DNA of 46,031 bases. It comes from Lachnospiraceae bacterium. Lineage in GTDB: Bacteria; Bacillota; Clostridia; Lachnospirales; Lachnospiraceae. Numbering within the stretch: position 1 is the first letter of the stretch; every line of letters begins with the position of its first letter. A model generated the notes under the pieces. That model was not told where the DNA came from. It did no database searches and saw only the letters and a program-made list of their open reading frames with translations. The DNA is taken from assembly GCA_017521985.1 (NCBI GenBank), contig JAFXAZ010000043.1, positions 1 through 46,031 of the forward strand, written 5' to 3'. Below are positions 9,260 to 18,802 of the stretch, one piece after another. The position numbers and the translations under genes were made by a program.

Positions 9260-11329
9260 ATGAAAGCTTATTTCGGAGAAAAAGAGAACATTAATAAAAA
9301 ATCATTGAATGCAATTAAAATAATTTCACAGCGTTATATGGAAGAAAATCCTGAGACAATTTTTGTACACAGAGCGAATTCTACTGATTATTTTAAATGC
9401 GAACCTGACGGAAGATATATTTTGGATTTTGATGAAAAATTTCCTAATGCAGTGAATGGAGATTTTGCTTATGCTTTTGCTAAAATATATAGCCGTGTTT
9501 CTAGAAATATGGTTCTTTCAATTAGTGCCAGAAGTCCAATGGAGCTTTTTATCAATGGAGAAAAGATTGCACAGACTAATATTTATGATGAGGCTATAAA
9601 TGATAAGAGGATCATAAATTTTGATATCAAGGAAGGCTATAATACAGTTTTTGTAAAATGTAGAAAAAATGCATTGGGATTTAAATGTATTGTAGGTGGT
9701 ACAAATTACAGATGGATTCCAATACATTTTTATACCGCATTTGCAGAGAATGAAGGAGAACTTGGCTGGAACTATTGTGGTGTATTTAAAAAGGATATTT
9801 TTGAAACCATTCCGACTGAAAATGATATTATGAGTGAGATGTGGTTACCAAGACCATATGTAAATGAGTTTTCAAAAGGCACCCCTGAGCAGAAGTCTAT
9901 GTATGCAATAACCCAAATACATTGTGTGCAACCCGAAGAGATAAGGCTTACATGTACTTCCGATTCTGATTTGGAATTGTACATTGATGGAGAACTAATT
10001 TTAGAATCTAATCAAAAAATCGATGCATGTATGCAATTAGAGCAAGGAACTTATAACGTTGCAGTAAAAGTATTTAATATGCAGAAAGAATGTAGTTTTA
10101 CGGCTGATGTTAAAAATGCTGAGTTTATGTTGCCTGAATACATAAAAATTAGGGGAAATTGGCTTTATCTGGATACTGACGAGGAAAAAGCAAAGGAAGG
10201 TTTCAAAGCATTTGAACTCTATACTTCTAATATTACTGGCAAGAAAGAGTATTTCCGATGCGGTAAGGATGTATATATCAGACCGGTGTTAGAGTCAAAC
10301 ATTTTTGGTAAAAGCAGCTATCCTATCGGTGTAGTTTTATATGGTTTACTTACAGCTGGAGAGTACTTGAAAGATGAGATAATATCTGAGTATGCCCATA
10401 ATCATTTGAAATGTTGTTATGAAAGTATGGCATATTGCTTATGGGATGGAGAAAGATATGGCTTTCCGTGCATCAATCATCAATTATATGCGTTGGAAAC
10501 ATTAGATGATTGTGGTTCTTTTTCTGCAACTGTCTTGGAGGATTATTTACATTATCATAAGCATGAATCGGTAGTTTTATTTTCTAATTATATTGCTGAT
10601 TATATTTTAAATAGACAAGAGCGATTGGAAAATGGAATGTTTTATAGGGAGAGAAAGGGAACACATCACCAATTTACAATTTGGGCGGATGACCTTTATA
10701 TGAGTACACCGTTTATGATTCGTTATGCAGAGTTAACAGGTAATGCAGCTATTTTAGACGATGTAGTTAATCAGTTTCTTTGCTTTAAAGAAAAGCTATA
10801 TATGAGAGAATATAAGCTTATGGGACATGTGTATAATTTAAAATATGATAAATCTACAAAAATCCCATGGGGAAGAGGAAATGGTTGGGTGTTATTTTCT
10901 TTAACGGAGTTATTAGCCATACTTCCGTTGAAGCATAAATGTTATAAGGAAATTAAAGATTTCTTTGTCGAACTTTCACAAGGATTTTTAAATTGCATTG
11001 ATCAATATGGAATGTTACATCAAGTTCTTTGGGACGAAGAGTCTTATGCTGAAACATCATGTACTGCTATGTGTGCTGCTTCTTTTGCAAGAGGGGTACG
11101 ATGGGGAATATTGCCGGAAGAAACATTTAAAGAAGCTTCCGAGAGATGTGTGGAAGGATTAAAAAAGTACTGTATAGACATTGATGGAAATGTATATGGT
11201 GTGTGTTGTGGCTCGGGATATTCTTATAGAGAAGAATATTATAAATATGAGCTCCCATGGATTTTAAATGATACCCATGGAACAGGAATCGTACTTATTG
11301 CCATTGCAGAAGTGGAGAAAAACAAGTAG
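9260..11329 (+). CDS. GH105-type unsaturated uronyl hydrolase with N-terminal beta domains
   Basis: A 689-residue protein. The C-terminal 380 residues form an (alpha/alpha)6 barrel of the GH105/GH88 kind: WADDLYMSTPFM (W475-M486, with the catalytic-type aspartates D477/D478) and PWGRGNGWVLFSL are diagnostic. These enzymes remove 4,5-unsaturated uronic acid from oligosaccharides made by polysaccharide lyases. The first 310 residues are beta-rich and contain two repeated stretches of the kind SPMELFINGEKI and SDLELYIDGELI, suggesting a duplicated carbohydrate-binding sandwich, which is uncommon in GH105. No signal peptide is present. The gap to GH38 is 52 bases with TTAGGGAGAC before the ATG. 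A GH105 implies that a lyase, not seen in this operon, acts earlier in the pathway. Confidence 0.86.
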   Translation: MKAYFGEKENINKKSLNAIKIISQRYMEENPETIFVHRANSTDYFKCEPDGRYILDFDEKFPNAVNGDFAYAFAKIYSRVSRNMVLSISARSPMELFINGEKIAQTNIYDEAINDKRIINFDIKEGYNTVFVKCRKNALGFKCIVGGTNYRWIPIHFYTAFAENEGELGWNYCGVFKKDIFETIPTENDIMSEMWLPRPYVNEFSKGTPEQKSMYAITQIHCVQPEEIRLTCTSDSDLELYIDGELILESNQKIDACMQLEQGTYNVAVKVFNMQKECSFTADVKNAEFMLPEYIKIRGNWLYLDTDEEKAKEGFKAFELYTSNITGKKEYFRCGKDVYIRPVLESNIFGKSSYPIGVVLYGLLTAGEYLKDEIISEYAHNHLKCCYESMAYCLWDGERYGFPCINHQLYALETLDDCGSFSATVLEDYLHYHKHESVVLFSNYIADYILNRQERLENGMFYRERKGTHHQFTIWADDLYMSTPFMIRYAELTGNAAILDDVVNQFLCFKEKLYMREYKLMGHVYNLKYDKSTKIPWGRGNGWVLFSLTELLAILPLKHKCYKEIKDFFVELSQGFLNCIDQYGMLHQVLWDEESYAETSCTAMCAASFARGVRWGILPEETFKEASERCVEGLKKYCIDIDGNVYGVCCGSGYSYREEYYKYELPWILNDTHGTGIVLIAIAEVEKNK

Positions 11330-11341
11330 GAGAGGTGTTTT

Positions 11342-13396
11342 ATGTATAGGCTATATGATGAAAACGTTAAGACGGATATTTATTATGATTGCAATGAGAA
11401 TATTTGCATTACAAAAGCCATTATGGATTTGCAAAAAGATATTGGCGTCGTAGGTGGTAAGGATATTTGTGTTAATCAATATTTACCAGATAAAATTGAG
11501 AATAATTTTATTATTGGCACATTAAAAAATAAAGTGTTTGCTAACTTTGTAAAAGAACTAAAGATAGATATATCACACATTGAAAATAAGTGGGAAAAGT
11601 ATTTGATTCGTACGATTGGTGATAATGAAGATACACTTATAATTATTGGCAGTGATGATAGAGGAACCATGTGGGGAATATATGAATTCTCTGAGAGATT
11701 TTTAGGTATTGACCCGTTGTATTTATGGACGGACTATGAACCTGTCAAAATGGATGTGCTGGAAATTGAGAAAATTAATATTGCAGATGGTCCTTGTACT
11801 TTTAAATATAGAGGATGGTTTGTAAATGATGAAGACTTGATTAGTGGTTATTGCAAGGGAGCAATTCCAGAAAAAGGATATCATTATCACAAAGATTATG
11901 CAAAAACTTTAGAAATGATTGTAGAAACAGGTCTCAGGTTAAAACAAAATTTGCTGATTCCTTGTACATATTTAGATATTGAAAATCCATTTGAGGAAGC
12001 ACTTGTTAGAATTATTACAGAGCGAGGAATGTATATTTCCATGCATCATCAAGAGCCGGTTGGTGTACATCAGTTTACGGTTGATCGTTATTGGAAAGAA
12101 CGTGGAATAGAAGATATTAATTATTTCGAACATAAAGATAAATATGAGTTTTTATGGAGAAAATATATTAAGAAATGGTCTAAGTATGATAATGTTATCT
12201 GGCAGCTTGGTTTACGTGGAAGAGGCGACAGACCAGTATGGTACAATTCTTCTGGAATTCCTACAAGTACTGCGGAACGCGGTAAATTAATTTCTGATGC
12301 AATCAAAAAGCAATTAGAGATTATTAAGGAAGAAAATCCTGACAGGGAAATTATTTCAACGTCTACATTGTGGATGGAAGGAATGGGACTTTTTAAAGAA
12401 AATGCACTCACATTTCCGGAAGAAACTATTGTAGTTCAGGCTGATTTTGCTCCGGAGCAGATGTGGGGAGAAGGTTATTATACCACACCTAGAGAAGCAG
12501 GAAGAGATTTTGGGGTATATTATCATGCAGGATTTTGGGGATGTGGTCCACACCTGGTACAGGGTAATAAACCAGAAAAAATATACTATAATTATAAAAA
12601 TGCTATTGATAAAGGTGACACACGTTACTCTATTTTAAATGTAGGTAATTTTAGGGAATTTGTTTTTAACATAAAATGTGTAGCGGATTTGACATGGGAT
12701 TTTGATAATTTTAATACAGATACATTCCGCCTTAAATGGTGCGAAAAGGAATTTAAAGTAGATAATCCATGTGAAATTTCAGAAATATATAAAGAATATT
12801 ATGAATGTTTTCATGAAATGGATTCCACAATTATCCCAGGTCAAATGTTGTTAATGGATGGTATGACACGAAGAGTAGCTTTTATGCTAATAGAAATTAT
12901 ACGTGGCAGAGCATTTCGAAAACTGGATATTCAAAACACAAGATTATTTGATTTTAAGTCTACAAATGATTTTGTGACTTATTATATGAATGCAACGAGA
13001 GAAGGCATCAAGCGTTTTAAGAGTTTGTATAATAAAGCTGTTGCAACATTACAGAATATTCCAGAAGATAGACAGCAATTCTTTGTAGCAAACATGATTG
13101 TACACATTGAAATTATTCTTGGTTTATATAAATGGGTGTATAATTTGTGTCTTGCAGCGGTTGATAGAACAACTTGTAAAGATGATACTAAATACAAAGA
13201 ACACATCGATAATGCCGTGTTTGCATTAGCAAAGATTTGTGTGGATAGAAGGAAGGCTGCGAGTGATAAATGGGCACACTGGTATGATGGGGATGCATTA
13301 TTAAATGTAGCTGGAAACATGGAACTGACCAGGGAATTATATGTTGAAAACTTGGCTAAGACACAGGATACATATTTGGCAAAATTAAGATATTAA
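11342..13396 (+). CDS. GH115-like glycoside hydrolase (putative alpha-glucuronidase)
   Basis: A 684-residue protein with the GH115 pattern: an N-terminal alpha/beta domain ending in IIIGSDDRGTMWGIYEFS (about residues 100-117), a short YLWTDYEPV segment, then the barrel start FKYRGWFVNDEDLISGY. Further barrel motifs include YISMHHQEPVGVHQF and IWQLGLRGRGDRPVW. GH115 enzymes remove glucuronic acid or its 4-O-methyl form from xylan and other side chains. Characterised enzymes usually exceed 800 residues; this one ends after the helical region and seems to lack the C-terminal beta domain, although a normal stop and no frameshift are seen. It has no signal peptide. It starts 12 bases after the GH105 stop, behind AGGAGAGG. 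Family assignment is good; substrate is inferred. Confidence 0.8.
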   Translation: MYRLYDENVKTDIYYDCNENICITKAIMDLQKDIGVVGGKDICVNQYLPDKIENNFIIGTLKNKVFANFVKELKIDISHIENKWEKYLIRTIGDNEDTLIIIGSDDRGTMWGIYEFSERFLGIDPLYLWTDYEPVKMDVLEIEKINIADGPCTFKYRGWFVNDEDLISGYCKGAIPEKGYHYHKDYAKTLEMIVETGLRLKQNLLIPCTYLDIENPFEEALVRIITERGMYISMHHQEPVGVHQFTVDRYWKERGIEDINYFEHKDKYEFLWRKYIKKWSKYDNVIWQLGLRGRGDRPVWYNSSGIPTSTAERGKLISDAIKKQLEIIKEENPDREIISTSTLWMEGMGLFKENALTFPEETIVVQADFAPEQMWGEGYYTTPREAGRDFGVYYHAGFWGCGPHLVQGNKPEKIYYNYKNAIDKGDTRYSILNVGNFREFVFNIKCVADLTWDFDNFNTDTFRLKWCEKEFKVDNPCEISEIYKEYYECFHEMDSTIIPGQMLLMDGMTRRVAFMLIEIIRGRAFRKLDIQNTRLFDFKSTNDFVTYYMNATREGIKRFKSLYNKAVATLQNIPEDRQQFFVANMIVHIEIILGLYKWVYNLCLAAVDRTTCKDDTKYKEHIDNAVFALAKICVDRRKAASDKWAHWYDGDALLNVAGNMELTRELYVENLAKTQDTYLAKLRY

Positions 13397-13486
13397 TTTT
13401 TACATTACGAATATATTGAAAGAGATGTTTATTAGTTGAACAGTTCTTTAAAACAATTTAATGTAAGAAGAAAGACGAATTTAAAA

Positions 13487-15205
13487 ATGATTAAACATTA
13501 TAAAAAGCAATACAACTTTTGGATCACAGATGCATATTTTGATGAAGCTACTAGGATGGAGCTTCTGGCAATCGGAGATAACGAGAAAGAAATCGAGGAT
13601 AGATTCTACAGAGACTTAGAATTTGGAACAGGTGGTCTCCGAGGCGTGATTGGTGCAGGCACGAATCGCATGAATATATATACTGTCCGCAAGGCTTCCC
13701 AAGGACTTGCCAATTATATTTTAAAGCAGGGCGGTGCAGACAGAGGTATTGTAATCGCATACGATTCCAGACGTTTTTCACCGGAATTTGCGGAGGAAAC
13801 TGCGCTTTGTATGGCGGCCAACGGTATCAAGGCACATGTGTTTGACAGCCTTCGTCCAACACCGGAATTAAGCTTTGCTTTGCGTAAGCTGGGTTGTATT
13901 TCTGGCGTAGTAATTACCGCTTCTCACAATCCGCCGGAGTACAATGGCTACAAGGTTTATTGGGAAGATGGTGCACAGATTACGGCTCCAAAAGATAAAG
14001 AAATTATTGCGGAAGTAAATGCAATTACCGATTATTATACGGTAAAGACTATGGATAAAAAAGCTGCAATAGCAGCAAGTTTGTACCAGGTCATCGGTGA
14101 GGAAATAGATGATGCATACATTGCGGAATTGAAAAAGCAGATTATTCATCCGGATGTGATTAAAGCAGCCTGCAAAGATTTAAAAATTGTGTATTCTCCG
14201 TTTAATGGTACCGGAAATGTACCGGTTTGCCGTATTTTGGCAGAATTGGGCTTTGAAAATGTATATGTGGTAAAAGAACAGCAGATGCCTGATCCAAACT
14301 TTACTACACTGGAATATCCAAATCCGGAGGATCCAAAGGCCTTTATGCTGGCACTGGATCTTGCAAAGGAAGTGGATGCAGATGTGGTATTGGCAACAGA
14401 TCCTGACGCAGACAGACTGGGTATTTATGCAAAGGATATTAAAACCGGGGATTATATTCCGTTCACAGGCAATATGTCCGGCATGTTAATTTGTGAATAT
14501 ATTTTACGCGAGAGAACAAAGAACGGAACTATGCCGGAAAGACCGGCACTGGTATCTACGATCGTTACAACCGATATGGCAAAAGTGATTGCTGAAGTGT
14601 ATGGCGTTCAGTTTATTGAAGTGCTGACAGGCTTTAAGTTTATTGGCGAACAAATTAAATTCTTTGAGCAGACCGGTTCCAATAACTACGTGTTTGGACT
14701 GGAAGAATCTTATGGCTGTCTGGCAGGCACACATGCAAGAGACAAAGATGCGATTGTAGCAGTCATGTGCTTGTGTGAAGTGGCTGCATGGTGCAAGGTA
14801 CAGGGAATCTCCCTTTGGGACATGATGCTTGAGATGTATGAGAAGTATGGGTACTTTAAGGAAACCCAGTATACCATTACCTTAAAGGGCATCGAAGGCA
14901 GCAAGCAGATTATAGCCATAATGGACAAGCTCCGAAACAACCCACCTAAGGCGTTTGGTGATAAAAAGGTGTTGGCAGTGCGCGACTACAAGACTGGTAA
15001 GGTAGTCGATATATCGTCTGGGACAGAAACAGAAACCGGGCTTCCTAGCTCAAATGTATTATATTTTGAATTAACCGGTGGAGCGTGGTGTTGTGTACGT
15101 CCGTCAGGTACAGAACCCAAAATTAAGTTTTATATGGGTGTGAAGGGAAGTTCTTTAGTAGATGCCGAAGAACAGGTAGAAAAACTTACTGAGGCTGTAA
15201 AGTAG
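13487..15205 (+). CDS. Phosphoglucomutase/phosphomannomutase (alpha-D-phosphohexomutase)
   Basis: The enzyme interconverts hexose 1- and 6-phosphates, linking glycan breakdown and cell-wall sugar synthesis to glycolysis. The chosen ATG at 13487 gives 572 residues beginning MIKHYKKQYNFWITDAYFDE, which matches the usual N-terminus of Firmicutes homologues; a TTG at 13436 would add 17 residues with no counterpart. The catalytic phosphoserine loop is VVITASHNPPEYNGYK with Ser146. The metal loop is ATDPDADRLGI and the sugar-binding loop is GLEESYGC. The phosphate-binding loop near the C-terminus is CVRPSGTEPKIKFY. All four active-site loops are intact. It follows the GH115-like gene by 90 bases without an evident terminator, so it may be read from the glycosidase operon, but its higher GC content suggests a core gene. 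Confidence 0.93.
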   Translation: MIKHYKKQYNFWITDAYFDEATRMELLAIGDNEKEIEDRFYRDLEFGTGGLRGVIGAGTNRMNIYTVRKASQGLANYILKQGGADRGIVIAYDSRRFSPEFAEETALCMAANGIKAHVFDSLRPTPELSFALRKLGCISGVVITASHNPPEYNGYKVYWEDGAQITAPKDKEIIAEVNAITDYYTVKTMDKKAAIAASLYQVIGEEIDDAYIAELKKQIIHPDVIKAACKDLKIVYSPFNGTGNVPVCRILAELGFENVYVVKEQQMPDPNFTTLEYPNPEDPKAFMLALDLAKEVDADVVLATDPDADRLGIYAKDIKTGDYIPFTGNMSGMLICEYILRERTKNGTMPERPALVSTIVTTDMAKVIAEVYGVQFIEVLTGFKFIGEQIKFFEQTGSNNYVFGLEESYGCLAGTHARDKDAIVAVMCLCEVAAWCKVQGISLWDMMLEMYEKYGYFKETQYTITLKGIEGSKQIIAIMDKLRNNPPKAFGDKKVLAVRDYKTGKVVDISSGTETETGLPSSNVLYFELTGGAWCCVRPSGTEPKIKFYMGVKGSSLVDAEEQVEKLTEAVK

Positions 15206-15269
15206 TTATAAATATATCTAATAGAATAAAGCAAAATACAGATGAGTCCTTCAGAGATAATATAGAAAA

Positions 15270-15321
15270 CAAAAAAGGCAGCAACCTTGTAGCTTCATAG
15301 GTTGCTGCCATATTTTTTTTT
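15270..15321. terminator. Bidirectional intrinsic terminator
   Basis: A perfect 10-bp stem (GGCAGCAACC at 15277-15286 with GGTTGCTGCC at 15300-15309) and a 13-base loop. On the plus strand it is followed by a run of nine T at 15313-15321. On the minus strand it is followed by the complement of the A-rich 15266-15276. It serves both the phosphohexomutase and the convergent GH31 gene, whose stop codon touches the T run. Confidence 0.93.
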
Positions 15322-17821
15322 ACATGCCAATCATATCGAATTGTTCAAAGGATACAAGTACCTGATAATCTTTCTTTGGATTAGGATACTTAATCTGTAC
15401 GGATTTTAATCTCTGGCTGTAGTACCATCCACATTCCGCATCCTCAAATTTGCGTCTGTGAAGGAAATGAGGAATCTGCTTGCCGTCTACGGTTACCCAG
15501 TAAGGAGCCTTGTCACGATGAATCATGTCGATGTACATATTTTCAACCTTGGTTTCATAAGAACCTTCGCTTGTAAAATCGAGGTAGGTCTTCTCGCCGG
15601 CAGTCATAGTAATAGTAGTCTTTAAATAATCACCGTTTTCATAATTCATGGTTACACCGTCATCCTCGTACAGAGTGAACTGGCCATCCTTGTCTGCTGC
15701 ACATAACAGGTTGATACCGGTTGCATACTGTGTACGCAGATTGTTCATTTGATTCGTTGCCATCGGAATCATTGCACCGCTTGGTACGAAAACCGGAATG
15801 GAGCTTAAGGTAACCGGAATCTCAATGGTCTGGCCGCCCTCGTAGCGTTCTCTGGTGTAGAAATCGTAGAAGGTAGTGCCTGACGGTAAGTATACCTTAC
15901 GGGTCTTTGCACCCTTGTCCACTACGTTAGCAACTAACATGGAGTCACCAAACATAAAGTCTACGCCTTCGTCGTAACACTTAGGGTCATTTTGGAATGC
16001 ATAGCACATTGGTTCCATAATCGGCTCACCGGTTACGTGTGCACGGTAAGTCAGAGAGTAGAGGTATGGGTTTAAGCGGTAGCGGAACTCAATTGCTTTG
16101 CGGATATCATCCTTTAAGTCGCTGTACATCCAAGGCTCTGTTACCGTATTGTCTGTATTAACAGAGTGGATGGAGAAACGTGGCTGGAAGATACCGTTCT
16201 GAATCCAACGAAGGAATAACTCGCCTTCCGGAGCAACACCATAGAAGCCGCCAATATCACAGCCCTGGTTTGCAACACCGGAGAGCCCCATGCCTAAAAT
16301 AGTTGCAATATTGTATTTTAAGGTATCCCAATGTGTGAGATTATCACCAGCCCAGGTCTGAGCATATTTTTGGATACCTGCATGACCGGAACGGCAAACA
16401 ATATAAGGTCTTAAATTTGGGGTGGACTCCAAGATTGCTTCGTCTGTAATGTGGCACATAATGCTGGACATAACGGATTTTAACTGGCCGATGGTACCGC
16501 CCTTGCCTTCAAAGTAGCAGCGGCAGTCCTTGTCGACCATACTGTCGTATTCACAGTTATCGTTCCAGATAGAAGTAGTACCATAGTCAAGCACGTGCTC
16601 TTTTAACATAGCCTTCCAGTGCTCGCGGGTGGACTCCTTGGTATAATCTACGAAAATACCCTTGCCGCCCCACCAAGTACCGATACCAGGCTCGTCGCTG
16701 TCGCTGGCTTTTACAAACATATCCTTGGCTTTCATTTCTTCCAACATTGGGTGAATTAACAACATGCCCGGCTTTACATTTGGCGTTACGGTAATGCCTC
16801 GGTCGCCCATCTGCTTAAAGAAGTCTTTCGGGTCTTTAAATCTCTTTGGATTCCAGGTAAATACGCAGCGCTTTACACCCTTATCCGTTTCCACGGTACA
16901 GTAACCGGAAGAAAGCTGGAATCCGTCAACCGGAATTTCCTCTTCCTTAGTAGTATCGATAAATTCGATAATAGCATCGTCGCAATCTGCTTCCAACTCA
17001 GGATAGTACATGGAAGAACCAAGGTAACCCAGTGCAGTACGAGGAAGCAATGCAGACTTACCGGTTAAGTCAGTGTAGCCTTGAACAACCTGGCTCATGG
17101 AAGGGCCGGAAATCAGGAATAAATCGATATCACCGCCATCTGCACGGTAACGGCTGTGCATCTTCCAGTAGTTGCTCTTTTCTCTACCCATGTCGAAGTC
17201 GCACTCATAAGTATTATGATAGAAGTAACCAACGGCTTTCTTAGTTACGCGATTTAATTTGATATAAAATGGAATGTGCTTGTACAGAGAGTCTGTTTCT
17301 TTTGGGTTGTAACCCATTGCATCCTTCGGGCTCATGCTCATAAACTTTTGAGCCTTATTGAACTCGCCGCTCTTTTCGCCGAAGCCGTAAAAGCAGTCAT
17401 CTGCATTGATTTCACTGGTATGGATTCGTCTGTGATTGGAGTCCTCCTGATAAGCCAAATCCACAATGTCCGCATGGATAAGGGTACCTTCCTCATCGTA
17501 AACACAAATACGGAACGGGTCTTTCTCAACAACTACTTTTAAAAGCTTGCCCTGAATTACTGCTTCTGTTTCACCGTCAGTCAGAGTCGCCTTAGCAGCA
17601 GTCACACGTGTACGGTATTTTTTCATGAAGTCATCCATGCGGTCTTCCCATGCAGTGAGAACCAAACTGTAGGATTCTTCTGCAAAATCCCCATCAAATC
17701 CGGCACGAATTCTCAAGATAGAATCGGTTAAAAACATCAGTCGAATTTCCACACCATCCGTCTGTACGGAGAAGTAATTGTCCTGCTGTTTCACGGCAAG
17801 AGCCTTGGTACAGATTTTCAT
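15320..17821 (-). CDS. GH31 alpha-glucosidase family enzyme
   Basis: An 833-residue GH31 glycosidase. The start chosen is the ATG at 17821, directly behind AGGAGG; a frame extension to 17929 has no ribosome site. It has an N-terminal sandwich domain (about 1-220), then the catalytic barrel with SIWNDNCEYDS, where D421 is the expected nucleophile, and TWAGDNLTHWD, where D493 is the expected acid/base. QGCDIGGFYG and FRYRLNPYLYSL follow as usual, then C-terminal beta domains. No signal peptide is present, so it acts on imported alpha-glucosides or alpha-xylosides. GH31 membership is certain; the split between glucosidase and xylosidase cannot be made from motifs alone. It is monocistronic, converging with the phosphohexomutase. 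Confidence 0.93.
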   Translation of the reverse strand: MKICTKALAVKQQDNYFSVQTDGVEIRLMFLTDSILRIRAGFDGDFAEESYSLVLTAWEDRMDDFMKKYRTRVTAAKATLTDGETEAVIQGKLLKVVVEKDPFRICVYDEEGTLIHADIVDLAYQEDSNHRRIHTSEINADDCFYGFGEKSGEFNKAQKFMSMSPKDAMGYNPKETDSLYKHIPFYIKLNRVTKKAVGYFYHNTYECDFDMGREKSNYWKMHSRYRADGGDIDLFLISGPSMSQVVQGYTDLTGKSALLPRTALGYLGSSMYYPELEADCDDAIIEFIDTTKEEEIPVDGFQLSSGYCTVETDKGVKRCVFTWNPKRFKDPKDFFKQMGDRGITVTPNVKPGMLLIHPMLEEMKAKDMFVKASDSDEPGIGTWWGGKGIFVDYTKESTREHWKAMLKEHVLDYGTTSIWNDNCEYDSMVDKDCRCYFEGKGGTIGQLKSVMSSIMCHITDEAILESTPNLRPYIVCRSGHAGIQKYAQTWAGDNLTHWDTLKYNIATILGMGLSGVANQGCDIGGFYGVAPEGELFLRWIQNGIFQPRFSIHSVNTDNTVTEPWMYSDLKDDIRKAIEFRYRLNPYLYSLTYRAHVTGEPIMEPMCYAFQNDPKCYDEGVDFMFGDSMLVANVVDKGAKTRKVYLPSGTTFYDFYTRERYEGGQTIEIPVTLSSIPVFVPSGAMIPMATNQMNNLRTQYATGINLLCAADKDGQFTLYEDDGVTMNYENGDYLKTTITMTAGEKTYLDFTSEGSYETKVENMYIDMIHRDKAPYWVTVDGKQIPHFLHRRKFEDAECGWYYSQRLKSVQIKYPNPKKDYQVLVSFEQFDMIGM

Positions 17822-17873
17822 AAATATATATCCTCCTGTTATGTTTCTTAATGAACTTGTTATAATCATAGGT

Positions 17874-17903
17874 AGTATAACATGAGAATATGGGGGCACA
17901 CAA
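17874..17903 (-). promoter_or_regulatory. Putative sigma-A promoter of the GH31 gene
   Basis: On the minus strand TTGTGT (17898-17903) and TATACT (17874-17879) are separated by 18 bases, about 50 bases upstream of the GH31 ATG. Predicted by eye from consensus only. Confidence 0.45.
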
Positions 17904-17930
17904 TTGATTATATCGACTATCTTCTTCACA

Positions 17931-17972
17931 AAAACGATTAACCGAGAAACTGAAGGTCAGCTTCCCGGTTAA
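17931..17972 (-). terminator. Intrinsic terminator of the membrane-anchored hypothetical gene
   Basis: Outer arms TTAACCG (17938-17944) and CGGTTAA (17966-17972) enclose a further paired region (CTG with CAG). On the minus strand the hairpin is followed by a five-T run from the complement of 17930-17934. It ends the 17990-18757 gene upstream of the GH31 promoter. Confidence 0.8.
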
Positions 17973-17989
17973 TTTAAGTTTTTATAAAG

Positions 17990-18757
17990 TTATTCTACAC
18001 GTCCTGTCATAAGGTCTAAGAACAAAAGGGAACGCTCAAGGTGCTCGCCTTCTACATAGCCAATTATGCCAAACACAGCATCCTGACCGCTTTTGAAACG
18101 ATAAGCTTCTTTAAAGCTTTCCGCAGCATCTACATAAATACCAACCGGAACCGGCTTTTCCATGCCATCCGGTGAGTGATGGTCTATTGTTTCCGGAGCA
18201 TTTGTGGTTTCCAGGGCAGTATAGTCAATATTATCATAATAGCCGCTTTCAATTAATGCATAGTCAATATAGTAAAAGGAATCTTTGTAATACTCGTACT
18301 GCTCCGGGGTAAGAATCTGACTTAAATCCAAAAATGCATCGCTTTTAGTATAGCCTTCAAAGGTAGCTTCATCGGTAACCATTACATCTACTTCCCTTGC
18401 AGCCATACGCACGCCTACTAACTGGGAAGTTTCATAATCGGTGCCGTCTCCCGTAATCTGTACGCTGTAATCCAGTCGGATTTCCTCTTCCTTGGTATCA
18501 ATTGCCATCTTTTCCGTCAATGCGGTGGTGTAAGCTTCCGTTTTCTCTTCGTCTGCATAACAATTGATAAACATTGCCATAAAGGCGGTGTCTTTCTGGG
18601 TTAGCCAGGAGTATCCTAAATCAATGACGAAGAAAAGTACAAATGCTGCAATCAGAACATGAAATTTGTGATAGTCCCAAAAGTATGCAAAGCGCACCTT
18701 AAAAGGTTGGGATTTCATTCGCTCTCGTTCTTCTTTAAATTCATCCATTACTGCCAT
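17990..18757 (-). CDS. Membrane-anchored hypothetical protein
   Basis: A 255-residue protein of unknown function. About 30 charged N-terminal residues (MAVMDEFKEERERMKSQPFK) precede one membrane span at about residues 33-52 (FHVLIAAFVLFFVIDLGYSW). A soluble, acidic domain follows, predicted outside the cell. The outer part contains VDVMVTDEATFEGY and FLDLSQILTPEQYEYYKDSF, which read like the hinge and ligand regions of periplasmic-binding-type folds, but this is only an impression. A well-formed promoter (TTGACA-17-TAACAT) and an AGAGGA ribosome site precede ATG 18757, and a terminator follows, so it is transcribed alone. Similar anchored proteins occur widely in Lachnospiraceae as uncharacterised genes. 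It is divergent from clpB, sharing the 220-base intergenic region. Confidence 0.8.
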   Translation of the reverse strand: MAVMDEFKEERERMKSQPFKVRFAYFWDYHKFHVLIAAFVLFFVIDLGYSWLTQKDTAFMAMFINCYADEEKTEAYTTALTEKMAIDTKEEEIRLDYSVQITGDGTDYETSQLVGVRMAAREVDVMVTDEATFEGYTKSDAFLDLSQILTPEQYEYYKDSFYYIDYALIESGYYDNIDYTALETTNAPETIDHHSPDGMEKPVPVGIYVDAAESFKEAYRFKSGQDAVFGIIGYVEGEHLERSLLFLDLMTGRVE

Positions 18758-18802
18758 TTATATGTCCTCTTTTCTGAAAAGTATTTAAAATATATTATTA
18801 TT

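Noticed and set aside
17822-17929. A 36-residue N-terminal extension of the GH31 protein.
   Set aside because: It contains the predicted promoter and leader, and ATG 17821 has a perfect AGGAGG site.
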